From Brachypterus glaber (Eukaryota; Arthropoda; Insecta; Coleoptera; Kateretidae): 64,000 bases of DNA. The notes under the pieces were generated by a model, which searched no databases, was not told the DNA's origin, and worked only from the letters and a program-made list of their open reading frames with translations. Location of the stretch: positions 29,010,620 to 29,074,619 of the forward strand of contig OY294049.1 of assembly GCA_958510825.1 (NCBI GenBank), written 5' to 3'. The first letter of the stretch is position 1, and each line of letters begins with the position of its first letter. This document shows, one piece after another, positions 12,133-24,191 of the stretch. Position numbers and translations under genes: made by a program.

Positions 12133-14552
12133 ATACAGTGCATGTCTGAAGACCGCCTCCCTTTAACTTTTGAATGGCTTAAGATATCAACTTGAAATTT
12201 GGAACACGTAAATAACAAAACCCAAATATTTTTTTAGTATATTTTTTATATGTTTAGGGGGCAAATTGGCAAGGAGGGGCAATTTTTTAGTGTAAAGGAG
12301 GGACCTGCGATACATCATTTTAAAGCTTATACAATTCTCTATTTGCCCATATACTTTATTGTTTGTTCGGAGCAATTTTTGGGGGTTTAAAATAGAGTTA
12401 CACATGTTAATTTTCGTCAAAATTTCTTAAAAAAATAACATTTTTTAAAAATGGTTTATTTCATGATGCAAATACGTCAGTTATACTGTTAAACTAATTT
12501 TAAACAATATAAATAAAATATTACAAAAAAGAATCTTAAAAATTCGCGTTTTAGGCAAAAAAAAAATAAAAATGAAAACCTTAAGAAAAATGTTTGAAAA
12601 ATTAACAAATATATCGTCGGCTTACAAGTAAAAGGCACTAAGTCACTTTTTTGCAAAAATGTGATTTTAAAGGCACTGTAATTAATTTTTGATGATCTAT
12701 GTATAGGTAAACCGAACTGACTTCTAGGTGGACTGCCAAGGGAGTTACCCACGCACCAATTTGATTTTAATTAAAATTTTATCTGCACTAAGGCACTAAG
12801 TCACTTAGTGCACTTAGTGCGTTTTACTTGTAGATTATTTCAAATGTTTCTGCACTAAGCGACTTTCTAAAAAGAGTTAATTTATAAAAATATGATTGCT
12901 TGAATCATGACAAACGCATTCAAATTTTGCTATGTTAAAGTTGATGGAGCAGAGAAGCAGAACTTTACCTGTAAAATGACAATGCCTTTTACGTGTACTT
13001 TCGATGTGTAGGTAATAATTTAATTTTCATTTGCATTAGTTTTTTTATTATCAGATAATATTTCAAAACTAAATTTGAAGCCTTCACAAAAATTCAAAGT
13101 CTCGGTGCATTTCTGAGGGGTGTTTTCCGAACTTACGGCAAACTTTAGTTTTTCTTTATATTCTTATTATTTATGTAATTTAAGAGCCAAATTAAAAAAA
13201 AAATCTATGGGTTAGTTTTTTTTAATTTGGATTTCTTTTATAAAAATCTGCACCTGTTTAATTATTTGTCTATATCTCAGCTATTTCTAATTATGTAATA
13301 AAAATATTATTAAAAATGTGTTTAGCCATGCCAAATAGTAAAAGAAGAAGAAGAACAAAAATTTAACCTGTCAATGTTTATATCTGTAATTTTATGTAGA
13401 AAATTGTACCCCTCTGCCAAAATAAAAGTAAAAATTAGTGAAAATTAATAAAAATAAAGTTACAAGTAATTTGTGCGGTAGTGAAGTCAAATCCCGCGGG
13501 TGAAATTGGCGGAAACGTATATACAACGCCAATAACAAATAGGAAAGAAGAAGAAGAAGAATGTAGAAAATTGTATTTATGTATTTAAAATAGGATGTAT
13601 AATGTCCAACTTTATGGTCAAATGTTTGTAGATGTGTTGACAAATGAGAGACTTTGAATTTTAATTTGTAAGTATAAAAATTATTTTTTTTTTTGCATAA
13701 TGGCAGAAAATGTTTTGCTCATACCTTAATTTATTGTTGTTAATTATACTAATTCAGTATTTATTAATTAAAGGTTCGAAAACGATAGAAAGGCCCTATC
13801 GAAACGTCACAATTTAGAGAAAAGAAGTTTTTTAATTGAATACCCCCGATACCCCAAAAACCTAACCTACATTATTAAAAATATAATAAAGACTGCTTAA
13901 TTTTCTACAAAAAAAGTAAATGCCATTTTTTTTATATTTTGCCGTTTTGTCACAATACGCGATTTAAGTTTAAAGTTTATAGTTATACATTACATTTAAT
14001 TAATAGAAGGGTTTTAATTTTAAATAGTTGTTTTTTATATTATTTTATTGCCTTAGTGCTCTTCACTTGTAAGCCGACGTCGTGGGCCTACAAGTAAAAG
14101 GCACTGTCCATGTCTTTTTTCAAATTTAGTTGAATTAAACTACTTCAATTTTTCTTTATTTAACTGCAAATGGAAAATTATTATGTCAAAACATGTCATT
14201 GCAATTTGTGGTAGTTTTTTTTTCCAAAAACAATTATTACAAAAATTAAAAAACAAAAATGAAAGGTAATTTTGTCAATATCTCAAAACCGAGCTCAAAA
14301 CCATGTTTTTGGACTTAGTGCTATTTACTTGTAAGCCGACGATATGGTCGAATAGAGAATTTTACGAGCTTTAAAATGATGTATCATACGACCCCCTCTC
14401 AATTTAAAGAAATGTTTCTCCTTGCCCCCTCTCTCCATTGCATATAAAATATATACCAAAAAAATATTTTGGTTATGTTATTTAAGTGTTCGATTTCAAG
14501 TTGATATCCCAAAAAGTTAAAGGGGGACTGACTTTTGACACGCTCTGTATGT
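12133..14552. mobile_element. Large nested foldback element, ATACAG ends
   Basis: The left end (ATACAGTGCATGTC, then a run matching CTTTAACTTTTGAATGGCTT) is mirrored at the right end (GACACGCTCTGTAT, preceded by AAAAAGTTAAAGGGGG). Arm modules such as GATACATCATTTTAAAGC occur at about 12309 and inverted at about 14365. The centre is occupied by a second foldback unit at about 12612-14345. Confidence 0.7.
12612..14345. mobile_element. Inner foldback element(s), CGTCGGCTTACAAGTAAA ends
   Basis: CGTCGGCTTACAAGTAAAAG begins at about 12614 and its inverse, TTTACTTGTAAGCCGACG, ends at about 14343. ATAT lies on both outer sides and may be a target duplication. A right end and a new left end meet at 14065-14105, so two elements of the same family seem to lie in tandem. 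Internal GCACTAAGTCACTTAGTGC palindromes occur near 12790. Confidence 0.65.
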
Positions 14553-16256
14553 ATATATTGTAAAGTCCGAGCGTTGTATCTGAAAGAAAGGTGGAAGTCG
14601 CACTTCATGTAATATTATGTATGCATCAATCGAGCAACGGTCTTCATGCGACTTTGAGCAGTCTTTCCTAAAATTAACGTAATTTTTTGATGAGTGCGAG
14701 AAATGGGACTACAATCATTCTTTCGTGCTACGCTGCATACAACTGCGACTTTTATCAATTTTTCATAAAACAGCATTGCGAGAAATTCGACTACGGTCAT
14801 TCTTTTGTGAGCCGATGTGACTGATCAGTTTTATATAAAATAAAAAAATGCTTTAGAAATTAAATAAGCAGAAATATTATTTTTAGTTTTGACTGGGCAC
14901 AAAATCTCCCAAGTTAAATTATTCTCGGTTAATCAAATAGTTTTTGATTATTTTTTAAGTTTGAGAAAAATGAATGACATAATTCTCACTAGGATGTAGT
15001 TTAGACTTAGTATCTGTTTAAAAAATTTATTAAAACTATTTAGTTTAGACAATATATTATAGGTACTATTCAAGCTGCTCCATACATTTAAAAAAGTTTA
15101 TCAATGTTTGTTTACATCTTTGAAATGTTTATCATTTGCAATTTCTCAGAACTATTATAAACTATTGCATTTTTGGACCATATCTCAAGTATTACAAATT
15201 TATCTCTTATTCCGTGACTTTGGGTGTGATATATCACTAGGTAATTTATTTTTGTTTATCTTTGGATTATATTTAATAAATATTACTATTATTTTCCTAG
15301 TAATAAATTTGATATTCTTATTTTAATGATGTCAATTCTTTTGTTTGAATATACTTTCCTAAATAAATTAAAAACCACGTGTCCCAGTTTAAACTAGAAA
15401 TTAATGTAAACTGAATTTGTTATATATTTTTTTCAATGTTGCACTCTATGATTAGAGTAACTAACTCCCACATTTTTTTAACTACTCCCACTGAAAATGT
15501 TTTTACATGAGTATTTTTTTCTGTACCTGTATGGTTTTACATAAGCTCAAATACTTCTCAGGTACGGTTATATTAGTGTGGATGCATGTAGGGATCAAGT
15601 ACTGAAAATAATTTTATGCTACCAAATAGTCTATGGTCTTCCTGAGACAAGTTTAAAACGATAAAACTTTTAAGCCGTAACACGCGTTTTTAACTGCAAA
15701 CAAAATATTTTCTGAAAAATGTTTCAAAGTTAAAATATAGATCTATGACTGGGGACTGGGACAGTCTGTATACATCTTGGTAATATACGTTATAGAAATA
15801 TTATTGTCAGTAGAATATTTTTTTGTTCCGCTCGTTGAAGATAAAGTATTCAGGGGAGATTTCATTATTTTAGAAGCTGCTGCCGTTGGTCACGCAGAGT
15901 TGCCAGCACCGAGGACTTGTATTTCATCATGCAAAATATGCATTTTTATTAAATAACCTCAAATATTTTACGTTCTCTTCATAAAATTAAATTTTAAACG
16001 TAATCCATTAATTATACGAATATGTATAACATGCACCATGTTGTATTTAAAAAATGAAATATATTTTATTTTGACAGGAATTTTTTTACCAATATTCATA
16101 AACTAGAAAAAGTAAGTTGCCAAAATTAGGTAAACATCCTATAAAAGAATTAAATTACATTAATTTTCTTTTATTTTTGGGATCATTTGTTAAAAACAAA
16201 CTTTGACATTTAAAATGTCACTTTTTTGGTATTATTGTACTCAGAATGTATGAAAA

Positions 16257-16427
16257 ATGTAAAAATATATAGTGTCCCATTTAAAAATCGAAAGTTCATG
16301 TCATTTCCGGTTAAACCGGAAGTAACTTAAATTGACGTTTTATGGCAATATGTTCCAATTGAAATCTCTAACTATACGTTATATAGAAAAGGAGGGTGTT
16401 CCATGGTCTTGTTACACCCGGTATAAT
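16257..16427. mobile_element. Half copy of the CCGGGTG foldback family
   Basis: The stretch TTTAAAAATCGAAAGTTC, then TTTCCGG..ACCGGAAGT, then a terminal ACACCCGGTATAAT matches the right half of the element at 7251-8209. I see no matching left end. Confidence 0.6.
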
Positions 16428-17085
16428 AAATACAAATTACTCAATCTCTTTTGTTGATACTATCGAATGTTGGGGATTTAATGCAACTAAATTTACTTAA
16501 ATTATAATAATATATCGTCCTCATGAGCTCGGCTATAGAAATATTAAATAATTCTTTCCTAAATAGATAATAGAATACCCAATTAAAAGAATTTTAAAAA
16601 ATGTCTAAGATAACATAAAAAAATAACGAGGTAATTAAATTCACTATTAAAAATAAATAATTAATTTTCTACGTAATTATCAAACCAGCGCACATGTGTC
16701 TAATATACCTAGTATACCTATCTATCAATTAGAATTATGCAAAATTAGCTAAACGTAAGTATACATATTATAATAGTACCTAAGTACTCAATAAAAAATT
16801 CTTATCAATTAAATTGTTTAAAAGATGTAAGTTAAGTGAGAAGCTATGTCAAACATAAACAAAAGCCTCACATATACCTATTTATTTATTTTTTTGTTTC
16901 AAGATAACTCGATCACTATTGAATAATATTGTTAAAAAAAAAACATAAAACTAATAATTATGCATAATTGAATTTCTTTGTATATATCTAATAAAGATAG
17001 GATCTGCCATAATTTATTAGTAATAAAGGCTATTATTACCAGTAATTTACCATACTTAAATTAAGTGACTTTAAATTAAGGCAAC

Positions 17086-17273
17086 CAAGGGCGTATCCAG
17101 GTTTTTGTTTTCGGGAAGAGCTTGACACATTTTTTTTCCTAGAAAAGAGTTGAAATTGCGCCGCAGGCGAAAATGTTTGCATATTTTTTTTAACTATGTA
17201 GTAAAAATTCTGAAATTTACTATACAGTTTTTTTAAATTTTAGGATTTCAAGGGGGGCAGCCCCTGGATACGA
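17086..17273. mobile_element. Short MITE, GGGCGTATCCAGG ends
   Basis: GGGCGTATCCAGG (about 17088-17101) is mirrored by CCCCTGGATACG (about 17261-17272). The interior of about 160 bp is T-rich and non-coding. Confidence 0.6.
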
Positions 17274-17970
17274 CATATCCAGGGCTGTAATATTTAGTAA
17301 TCAAGGCTAGAGCCTTTACTATAGAATCTAGACTACACAATACGTTATATTATCACAAGAGGCTGAGAATTATGCGGGAAAAATTCGCTGTTTTCATAAA
17401 GATTTCCTTTGACAGTTAATTTGAATGAAAACTGTGATTTTTTTCCGATAATTCGAAGAATCATGTGTAATTCGAAAGACTATTTTTCAACAATTTATAA
17501 TATGTCAAACCTACTTTTTTCATCGCAAAATGATATAAATTGTTTTATTACTTATCTTAATATTTTTAAAGGCATATTCTTTGATTTGGTTGATTTAATA
17601 ATTTTTAAAACCAAAACAAAAAATAGTTTTCATGTTCCAAGTGGTCACCTTACAATAACAGCTTTGACGTGACCGGTTAGTAAAATATAGTTTTAATTCT
17701 AAAAATTGTTTTTTTAATTCTAATCTTTGCGAGAGTAAATACCACGATCCGACCGGTGAATATTTCTAATATCCTTAGTGCAAGTTGAATTATATTTTAA
17801 TTTCCTTGAAGCAAAATGTTGTTTCACAAAAAGTATTCTTATGGAAATTAAATAGGTGAAAAAGTAGAAATAAAAGCTAAGTAAGGGCATACCCACAGGC
17901 TTATGCGAACGTCATAAGCCTGAGCACAATATACGTCACGGCACATCAAGCCAATCACTGCAACGTATGT

Positions 17971-18225
17971 TCAAGGGCGTCATTTCGTCCTACAAGGGGA
18001 GGCAGGGGGGGGCAACCGCCTCCCCTGACATTTTATAATTAGGCCATTAGTTCTTAAGAATTAGGAATTTTTATTTTTTTATCTATTTAGGTTTTTATAT
18101 AGGTTTTTCTATTTGTGTTTATGTATTTTTTTAAATAGAATATAAAACGTTATTACCATTTTGTATTAGTCATCACAAATTTTAGTTTTGCCCTTCCCTG
18201 GCAAAATCTGAAAAGACGCCCCTGC
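17971..18225. mobile_element. Short MITE, AGGGCGTC ends
   Basis: CAAGGGCGTCATTT near 17972 pairs with AAAAGACGCCCCTG near 18212-18225. Inside the arms, a GGGGGGGCAACCGCC run faces TTTTGCCCTTCCCTGGC. The ends resemble those of the elements at 6245 and 17086. Confidence 0.5.
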
Positions 18226-18280
18226 GTATGTTATGTATTATACTTCTTACGCGAGCCTCTGCATGTCTCTGAAAGGGAAT

Positions 18281-18323
18281 CTTGTGCATAAGATACATAG
18301 ATCTTGTGCATAAGATACATATA
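18281..18323. repeat. Two tandem 21-22-bp units
   Basis: ATCTTGTGCATAAGATACAT is repeated twice head to tail. Each unit contains the palindrome CTTGTGCATAAG. Confidence 0.7.
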
Positions 18324-18462
18324 TAGGAACTAAGCATATTAATTAAGGACTAAAATAAGTGACTCCATTCATAAAACAAAAATCATTACCGTGACTTAAT
18401 CGTCCGTTGTCGTTTAATTGCGTATAATTTGCTTAATTTTTATTTCGATTTTTATCCTAAAA

Positions 18463-19611
18463 TTACACTAGGCAACAAATCTCAACTTTTTTTTTGCCCC
18501 GATCGGAAAGTAAATTTTTCTTACTAATTAAGGGCGAAGAAACCGAATCTGACCTTAGAAAAATTTCAGCACCTAAAATTTTTGAGATATAAGTCTAGGA
18601 AATAATGACGCTTTTTTTCAAAATCTAAAAAAAAGAGTAGGATTTTGAAAATTTTAGGGTATATTAAAAAAAAATACGAGGAACTCAAAAATATATATGC
18701 CAAGGACCTACTGTTAGAGTAAGTACGCGAAAAAAAAATAAAAAGCTTAAAATGAAAGTGCAGAGTTTACTTAATTGCTCTTTTGTGGCAAAACTATCAA
18801 ATCTGTATAAAAATTTTATGGGACTTAATTTGTAGATTATAAAATTCTCTACAAGAATATTTATACAAATGTTTTTTTATTTTGCTTAGTTTGTTCGTAA
18901 AAAGTAAATAAATGAGAAAGGAACAAAATTAAAGTACACAGTGTAAACTTTTTTCCCGAGCCCAAAAAATATATTTTTCTTGAAGGCGCAGAATCCAAAT
19001 TTGACCTTGAAAAAATCCAGCACGTCTTATTTTTTAAATTTTAGCACAGGCAGTTATGCCAATTTAAAAATAATTTATAAAACAAAATCTCGAACAAAAT
19101 ATTGTGTATTTTTTTTTGTTTTTTTAATGGTTCTACATCATAAAGATGTTACTTTATTACATAAAAACCATATTACGTAATATTTTTTTAGTTCATTTTT
19201 GACCCCCTAGTAATGATTTTTGTAAATTTTTAGCATGAGTACGTGGCGATAAGCTTGTCTGTATGCACCCTTCTCCTTACCCTCCACCCCTACTTAGTTT
19301 TGTCAAATTATCATTTTTTTTTAATATTTTTTTTTTCATAATATCTCCATTTATTCTACCTATGAATTTAAAGTTTCCATGTTTTAAGTTGGGTATTTTT
19401 TAACTAATATTGAGTCGCCGAATCTAAATTTGTCCTCGGAATATTTTTATCTCCCATGATTTTAGAACAAAAGAGGGATAAAATAATGATTTTTTAACAT
19501 TTTTATCTCATTTTTCTCAGAAAATAAGGTAATAGAAATATTCGGTTTCAGCGAACCAAGATTAGTTAAAAAACTCCAATCAGGGCAAGAAACCGTGTTG
19601 CCTAGTGTTAT
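18463..19611. mobile_element. TIR element with internal direct repeats
   Basis: ACACTAGGCAACA at the left end is mirrored by TGTTGCCTAGTGT at the right end. The internal segment holding GAATCTGACCTTAGAAAAA recurs in the same orientation at about 18540, 18985 and 19418 (spacing about 430-445 bp). The interior is thus a direct tandem of three diverged units rather than a simple palindrome. No transposase was seen. Confidence 0.65.
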
Positions 19612-19839
19612 CATATATTCATTGAGTGGCTAAAATGCAATGTATTTGGATTTAAGTATAAAATATTTTGTTTAAGGTGTTCCTTACATATTATATTATT
19701 TCGATTTGAGATTATTTCAAAGAACTTTTACCTAGGTAAAAGTTCTTTGGATTATTTAGTCAATGCATCTTATTGACTTGCGTTATTGTTTTTTGATTGC
19801 ATCATTATTCGAATCGATTGAAAGAACGGTTAGATTAGA

Positions 19840-19850
19840 TATAAAAGGGG
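19840..19850 (+). promoter_or_regulatory. Candidate TATA box, possible alternative peb promoter
   Basis: TATAAAAGGGG stands in a locally less AT-rich stretch, about 30 bp before AGCACGCGCCGCTTTAAGC. It lies outside the recognisable foldback elements and 1.35 kb upstream of the exon at 21199. The spacing suits initiation near 19870. This is inferred from motif and position only. Confidence 0.3.
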
Positions 19851-20230
19851 TCCAGAAGGTAGCACGCGCCGCTTTAAGCAGGTGTTTTCGTTGAATACTG
19901 AAACGCAGGTGATAGAAGCCATATGCTCAGTATCTCTAAAAAATTCAAGTCGGCTATCGCCCCCTCATTAATTTCTACGATCTATTTACGTTTTTTTCAT
20001 TCTCTTTGTGATCATAATTATTGATTTTTGTGAATAAATAATCAACAATAACAACTAATCCATTCTAATTATAAACAGTTTACCGAAATAAATCCTGCCA
20101 ATTATTAATTAATACTTTCTTTTATAATGGAAAAGCCGTGATACCCTTTCTTTGCACGGAGAAATTTTTCAACTAAAGTGGGTCAATTTTCAGTGGTTTT
20201 CTTTTTTAAATTTCTAGCAATTTTAGATGT

Positions 20231-20825
20231 TTATACAGGGTTATTCTTTTAAATGGTACACCTGCCGTACGCAAAGGGAATAAGATATAAGCTTCAAATA
20301 GGTATTATGATACCTCATTTTAAAGAGCTTAAAATTCTCTAACAGTGTAACTATTTATTTTTTTAAGTCTTTTTTTTCTTTAAAATTATTCAAATTTTTT
20401 ATGTTTTGTGCATAAATATTAAAATTTTTACATGAAAATGATAAATAATTAGTCTTAACATAATAATACACCACGTATTACCTATTTTGACTTTTCTGCG
20501 CAAAAATTTCAAAATCAATTTTTTTTAAATATTGAAAATTTCAATTCAATTTTGAAGAAAAAAATCTTTAAAAAAACTATTAAAACATAAATAGTTACAT
20601 GGTTAAATAGAGAATTGTAGCCTCTTTAAAATGACTTATCACAAGACCTAGGGTGCCATTTAAAATATTGCCCCCCACTGCCCCGCCTCACTGAATAAAA
20701 AAATTGAAAAATATGACAAATAATAGTTTTTGTTGTGCAATATGCATATTCCAAATTCAAAATTTATATATCATCCCGTTCAAAAGTTACGGGGTGTGTA
20801 CCATTTAAAAGAATACCCTGTATTT
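20231..20825. mobile_element. Foldback element, about 595 bp, ATACAGGGTTATTC ends
   Basis: ATACAGGGTTATTCTTTTAA and its continuation TGGTACAC are mirrored by GTGTACCATTTAAAAGAATA followed by CCCTGTAT. The arms share inverted modules with the 12133 and 23436 elements, for example TTTTAAAGAGCTTAAAATTC facing GAATTGTAGCCTCTTTAAAA. It is non-coding. Confidence 0.75.
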
Positions 20826-21198
20826 CCCTACAATTGGGAGTGTGATCCTGCGAAATTTTAAAATTCTAGCTATTCTAAAAGTGGATAAATGCTTCCGGAC
20901 AACATACATACACATATACAGTTTTTAGTTTTATATTAACTTATCAGAGTCACTTTAAACCGAGCTTTAAACCATTTTGAATGTGTTTTTTTAACAGAAA
21001 AAACTGAGTAAAAACCACTATGCATTTTTCAGGTAATACAGATGCAACAAAATTTGTGTTGAGTTTTAAATTTCAGTGTTCCGATTAGTGCAATGCAATG
21101 CATGCAAATTGCATAATATAAAGCGGCTTTAAGGAATCTGAATGTTACCTGAGTCAAAATGTCTTTATATCACTAAATCAAACTTTCTTTTATTACAG

Positions 21199-21276
21199 AA
21201 GGTGATTTCGACATGCAAGGGGTAGTTGTTATGCCTCTAAATACCCAGGGTTCACCACCACCAAACTCCGATTTGG
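21199..21276 (+). CDS. peb: peb/hindsight 5' coding exon (78 bp)
   Basis: The exon is bounded by a strong acceptor (TTTATTACAG, ending 21198) and a donor (GTAAGT at 21277). It is open in the frame that joins, phase 1, to the exon at 26677. The peptide includes MQGVVVMPLNTQGSPPPNSD, and base composition is much less AT-rich than the surroundings. Translation could start at its ATG (21214) or come from an upstream exon, because the frame is open to the acceptor. I did not find a convincing upstream exon in 1-21198. Assignment to peb rests on frame continuity and proximity, not on a recognised domain. Confidence 0.65.
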
Positions 21277-21312
21277 GTAAGTATTTACCGTTTTAAAACA
21301 AAAAAATTATAC

Positions 21313-21505
21313 TAGGGGTGGTACTTTAAATACGTAACGCAAAATTTAGCAATTTTGCAATGAAACGCAACTAAGACCCCCTAAAAAAAGTTTGGTGGTA
21401 AAACAAACCTTTTTTATTTATTTAAAAATAATAAAGAGCGTTACGTAACGCTACATCAGTCCCCCTCGTCCTCGTAACGCAACGCTAAATACTACCCACC
21501 CCCCC
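21313..21505. mobile_element. Short MITE in the second peb intron
   Basis: AGGGGTGGTACTTTAAATAC and the following GTAACGC are mirrored by GCGTTACG-type runs and by ACGCTAAATACTACCCACCC at the right end. It lies only about 40 bp downstream of the 21199 exon's donor. Confidence 0.6.
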
Positions 21506-21965
21506 ATCACAAATTAGAAATTTCATATTTTTAAAAGGGAGCTTCTATTTTTTTTATATATTTTCGTAAAATTGCAACTATAGGTAATGTTTAATTTACG
21601 GGATAACGGCTAGTAGGATGATAATATATATATTTTATGAAAATGGAATAAGATATATTTGTTTAAAATGCTTTAACAAACCAAAGTATCGTTAAGAAAG
21701 GAAACGAAACCTGTATATGTGGTAGTCACAATATCTTACTGTGGTCCATAATCATATTTTTGTTTTTCCGTTTAGGCTGTATTTCTCGACAACAGTTCAG
21801 AAAGATTATAAAATACGTAAAACCAAGCTTTTTCCTCTTATTAACCAGATTTTATCTCTTCTGCTTATCGGTCTTTGGTTTTCAAGCGACGTTATTTCAT
21901 TAACACTACATAACCACAAAAATAACCTTCCGCTGCAAACACGACTTTCCCGTTTCGAAATATTT

Positions 21966-23437
21966 ATATATGGGACGTTTCATGTCAACAGGATCACTTG
22001 CGTACCCAAAATTTGGGTTAATGGATTTTTATGATCGAGGTGTCAAAATGTTCGTCTGGACAAGAGCTTTCAAAAAAATGGTGGCGTATTGAAAAATTAT
22101 GGCGGGTCAAATATGGCGGCTGAAAACCAGAGAAAAATCGAGAGTTCGAATCAAAAAGCTTGTAAGGAAAAAAATTGGCGTTCCCAAAAAGCTTGTAAGG
22201 TAGGTTGGAGAAATGCAACATGGCGGATCCAAGATGGCGGCTAAAACCTCGAAATCGTCGAAATTCAAAAAAAATCATCTCATTAATGCCAAATTTGGTT
22301 TGTGGGAGGTTTTCGAGGTCGCTGATCACAAAACCGAAGTCAGATTTGCAAAATTCAAGATCGCGGACCCAATATGGCGCGCCATGGCGGTCCCAATTTT
22401 CGAAAATCAACCGATTTAGGTTGTTCAAGTATTATGTAAGCCGTAAATTTGGTAATTTTTGACTTTTTAACCCAAAACCGGTCTGATGTAATTTCCGCAA
22501 CCGGTTAACAGAAAACCGGTTATTGGTGATGGTTTTCCATCTGTAATTTGTTTTTTTTTAGAGGATTTAGTAAACTGTTAACCACGCCGTGTGCAATAAA
22601 ATTTGCAACGAATACGTCTCTTTAGGCCTAGATCATTGTTAAAAACGTGATCTAATAAACATTTTATAAGTTTATAATTTTTTAAGTGTTACGTAACATT
22701 TTTACTGACACCCACCCCTCTCTGTAATGCGGCATAACATTTTCGACCCCACAGCCCCCCCCTAGCGCGTTACGTAATACTTGAACGCTCCCTTAAGTCA
22801 AATTTCGTTTAAGGGGGTTTTTGAGGTTGCTGATCACGAATCTGAAGTCAGGTTTTGCAAATTCAAAGATGGCGGACCAAATTTTTGATTTTCGATAATC
22901 TGGTCCGCCATCTTGAATTTTGCAAATCAGCGACCTCAAAAACCCCTTTAAACGAAATTTGGCATAACTCGGTTGATTTTCGAAAATTGGAACCTCCATA
23001 TTGGATCCGCCATCTTAAATTTTATAAATCTGACTTCGGATTTGTGATCAGCGACCTCGAAAACCCCCACAAATCAAATTTGGCATTAATAGGATGATTT
23101 TTTTTTATTTCGAAGATTTCGAGGTTTTAGGTTGGATCCGCTATGTTGCATTTCTCCAACCTACATTACAAACTTTTTGGGGACGTCAAATACCAATATT
23201 TTGAGCCCAAAACCAATCGAATCAAACGCCAATTTTTTTCTTACAAGCTTTTTGGTTCGAACTTGAATTTTCTCTGGTTTCCAGCCGCCATATTTGATCC
23301 GCCATATTGAACTTTTCAATAAGCCACCAATTTTTTGAAAGCTCCAGACGAACTATTTGAAACCTAGATCATAAAAATCCATCAACCCAAATTTTGGGTA
23401 TGCAGGTGATCCGGTTGCCATGAAACGTCCCATACAT
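21966..23437. mobile_element. Long foldback element, about 1.47 kb, TATGGGACGTTTCATG ends
   Basis: TATGGGACGTTTCATG with GATCACTTGCGTACCCAAAA is mirrored by TTTTGGGTATGCAGGTGATC with CATGAAACGTCCCATA. The arms carry many AAGATGGCGG/CCGCCATCTT modules. Around 22800-22965 there is an additional self-complementary block. Non-homologous DNA (about 22440-22795) sits at the centre. Open frames on both strands here are by-products of the palindrome. Confidence 0.75.
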
Positions 23438-24170
23438 ACAGTGCGGTCCAAAAGTCACCCCCCCCCCCCTCTTAACTTTTGAACGAGTTGAGATATCGAT
23501 TTCAAATTTATAACTCTTAAATAAGACAACTTAAACTATCTTTAAGCATATATTTGATACTTTTATCTCTTAAAATGTGAGCAGGGGGGCATGGGGGGAA
23601 ATTTTTTTAAATGGAAAGGGGGGTCGTGTGATACATCATTTTAAAGCTTTTAAAATTCTCTATATAACCATACATTTTTAAAAATTTTAAACATGTTTTT
23701 TAAGGTTTTGATTTTTCAGTTTTTTGTGCTAAAAAAATAAATTTTTAAGTTTTTTTTTGTTAATTTTTATTCATGTCAACTAAAATTAGTTTAAAAGTAT
23801 AATTTACTTTTTTTCATTATGAAATTAGGTATTTTTAAAAAATTGTTTGGATTTTTTAGAGAAATTTTGACAAAAATACCCATTTTCAACCCTATTTTAA
23901 ACCCAAAAAAAAATGTTTGAAAAAAATAAAAAAATTACAGTTAAATGGAGAATTTTATAAGCTTTAAAATGATGTATCACACGACCTACCTTTCTATTTA
24001 AAAAAATGTCGCCCCATGCCCCCCTGCCCACATTTTAAAAGCTAAAAGTATCAAATATATGCTTAAAGATAGTTTAAGTTGTCTTATTTAAGAGTTGTAA
24101 ATTTGAAGTCGATAACTAAACTCGTTCAAAAGTTAAGAGGGGGGGGGGTGACTTTTGGACCGCTCTGTAT
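23436..24170. mobile_element. Foldback element, ACAGTGCGGTCCAAAAGTCA ends, copy 1
   Basis: ACAGTGCGGTCCAAAAGTCA at the left faces TGACTTTTGGACCGCTCTGT at the right. The inner arms share AACTTTTGAACGAGTTGAGA, AAACTATCTTTAAGCATATA and TGATACATCATTTTAAAGCT and their inverses. It abuts the preceding foldback element directly. Confidence 0.8.
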
Positions 24171-24191
24171 AAATATATTTATAGATAAATT

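Noticed and set aside
15108..15326. 72-codon hydrophobic frame rich in Leu, Ile and Phe
   Set aside because: It lies in T-rich DNA, which gives hydrophobic readings by chance. There is no splice or promoter context and no recognised family.
19725..19756. Palindrome AAGAACTTTTACC/GGTAAAAGTTCTT as a possible regulatory site
   Set aside because: It is a perfect palindrome but isolated and AT-rich, in a region full of palindromes; nothing ties it to regulation.
22018..23097. Several overlapping open frames of 68-136 codons on both strands
   Set aside because: They lie in the arms of a palindromic element and mirror each other. Composition and repetition, not coding, explain them.
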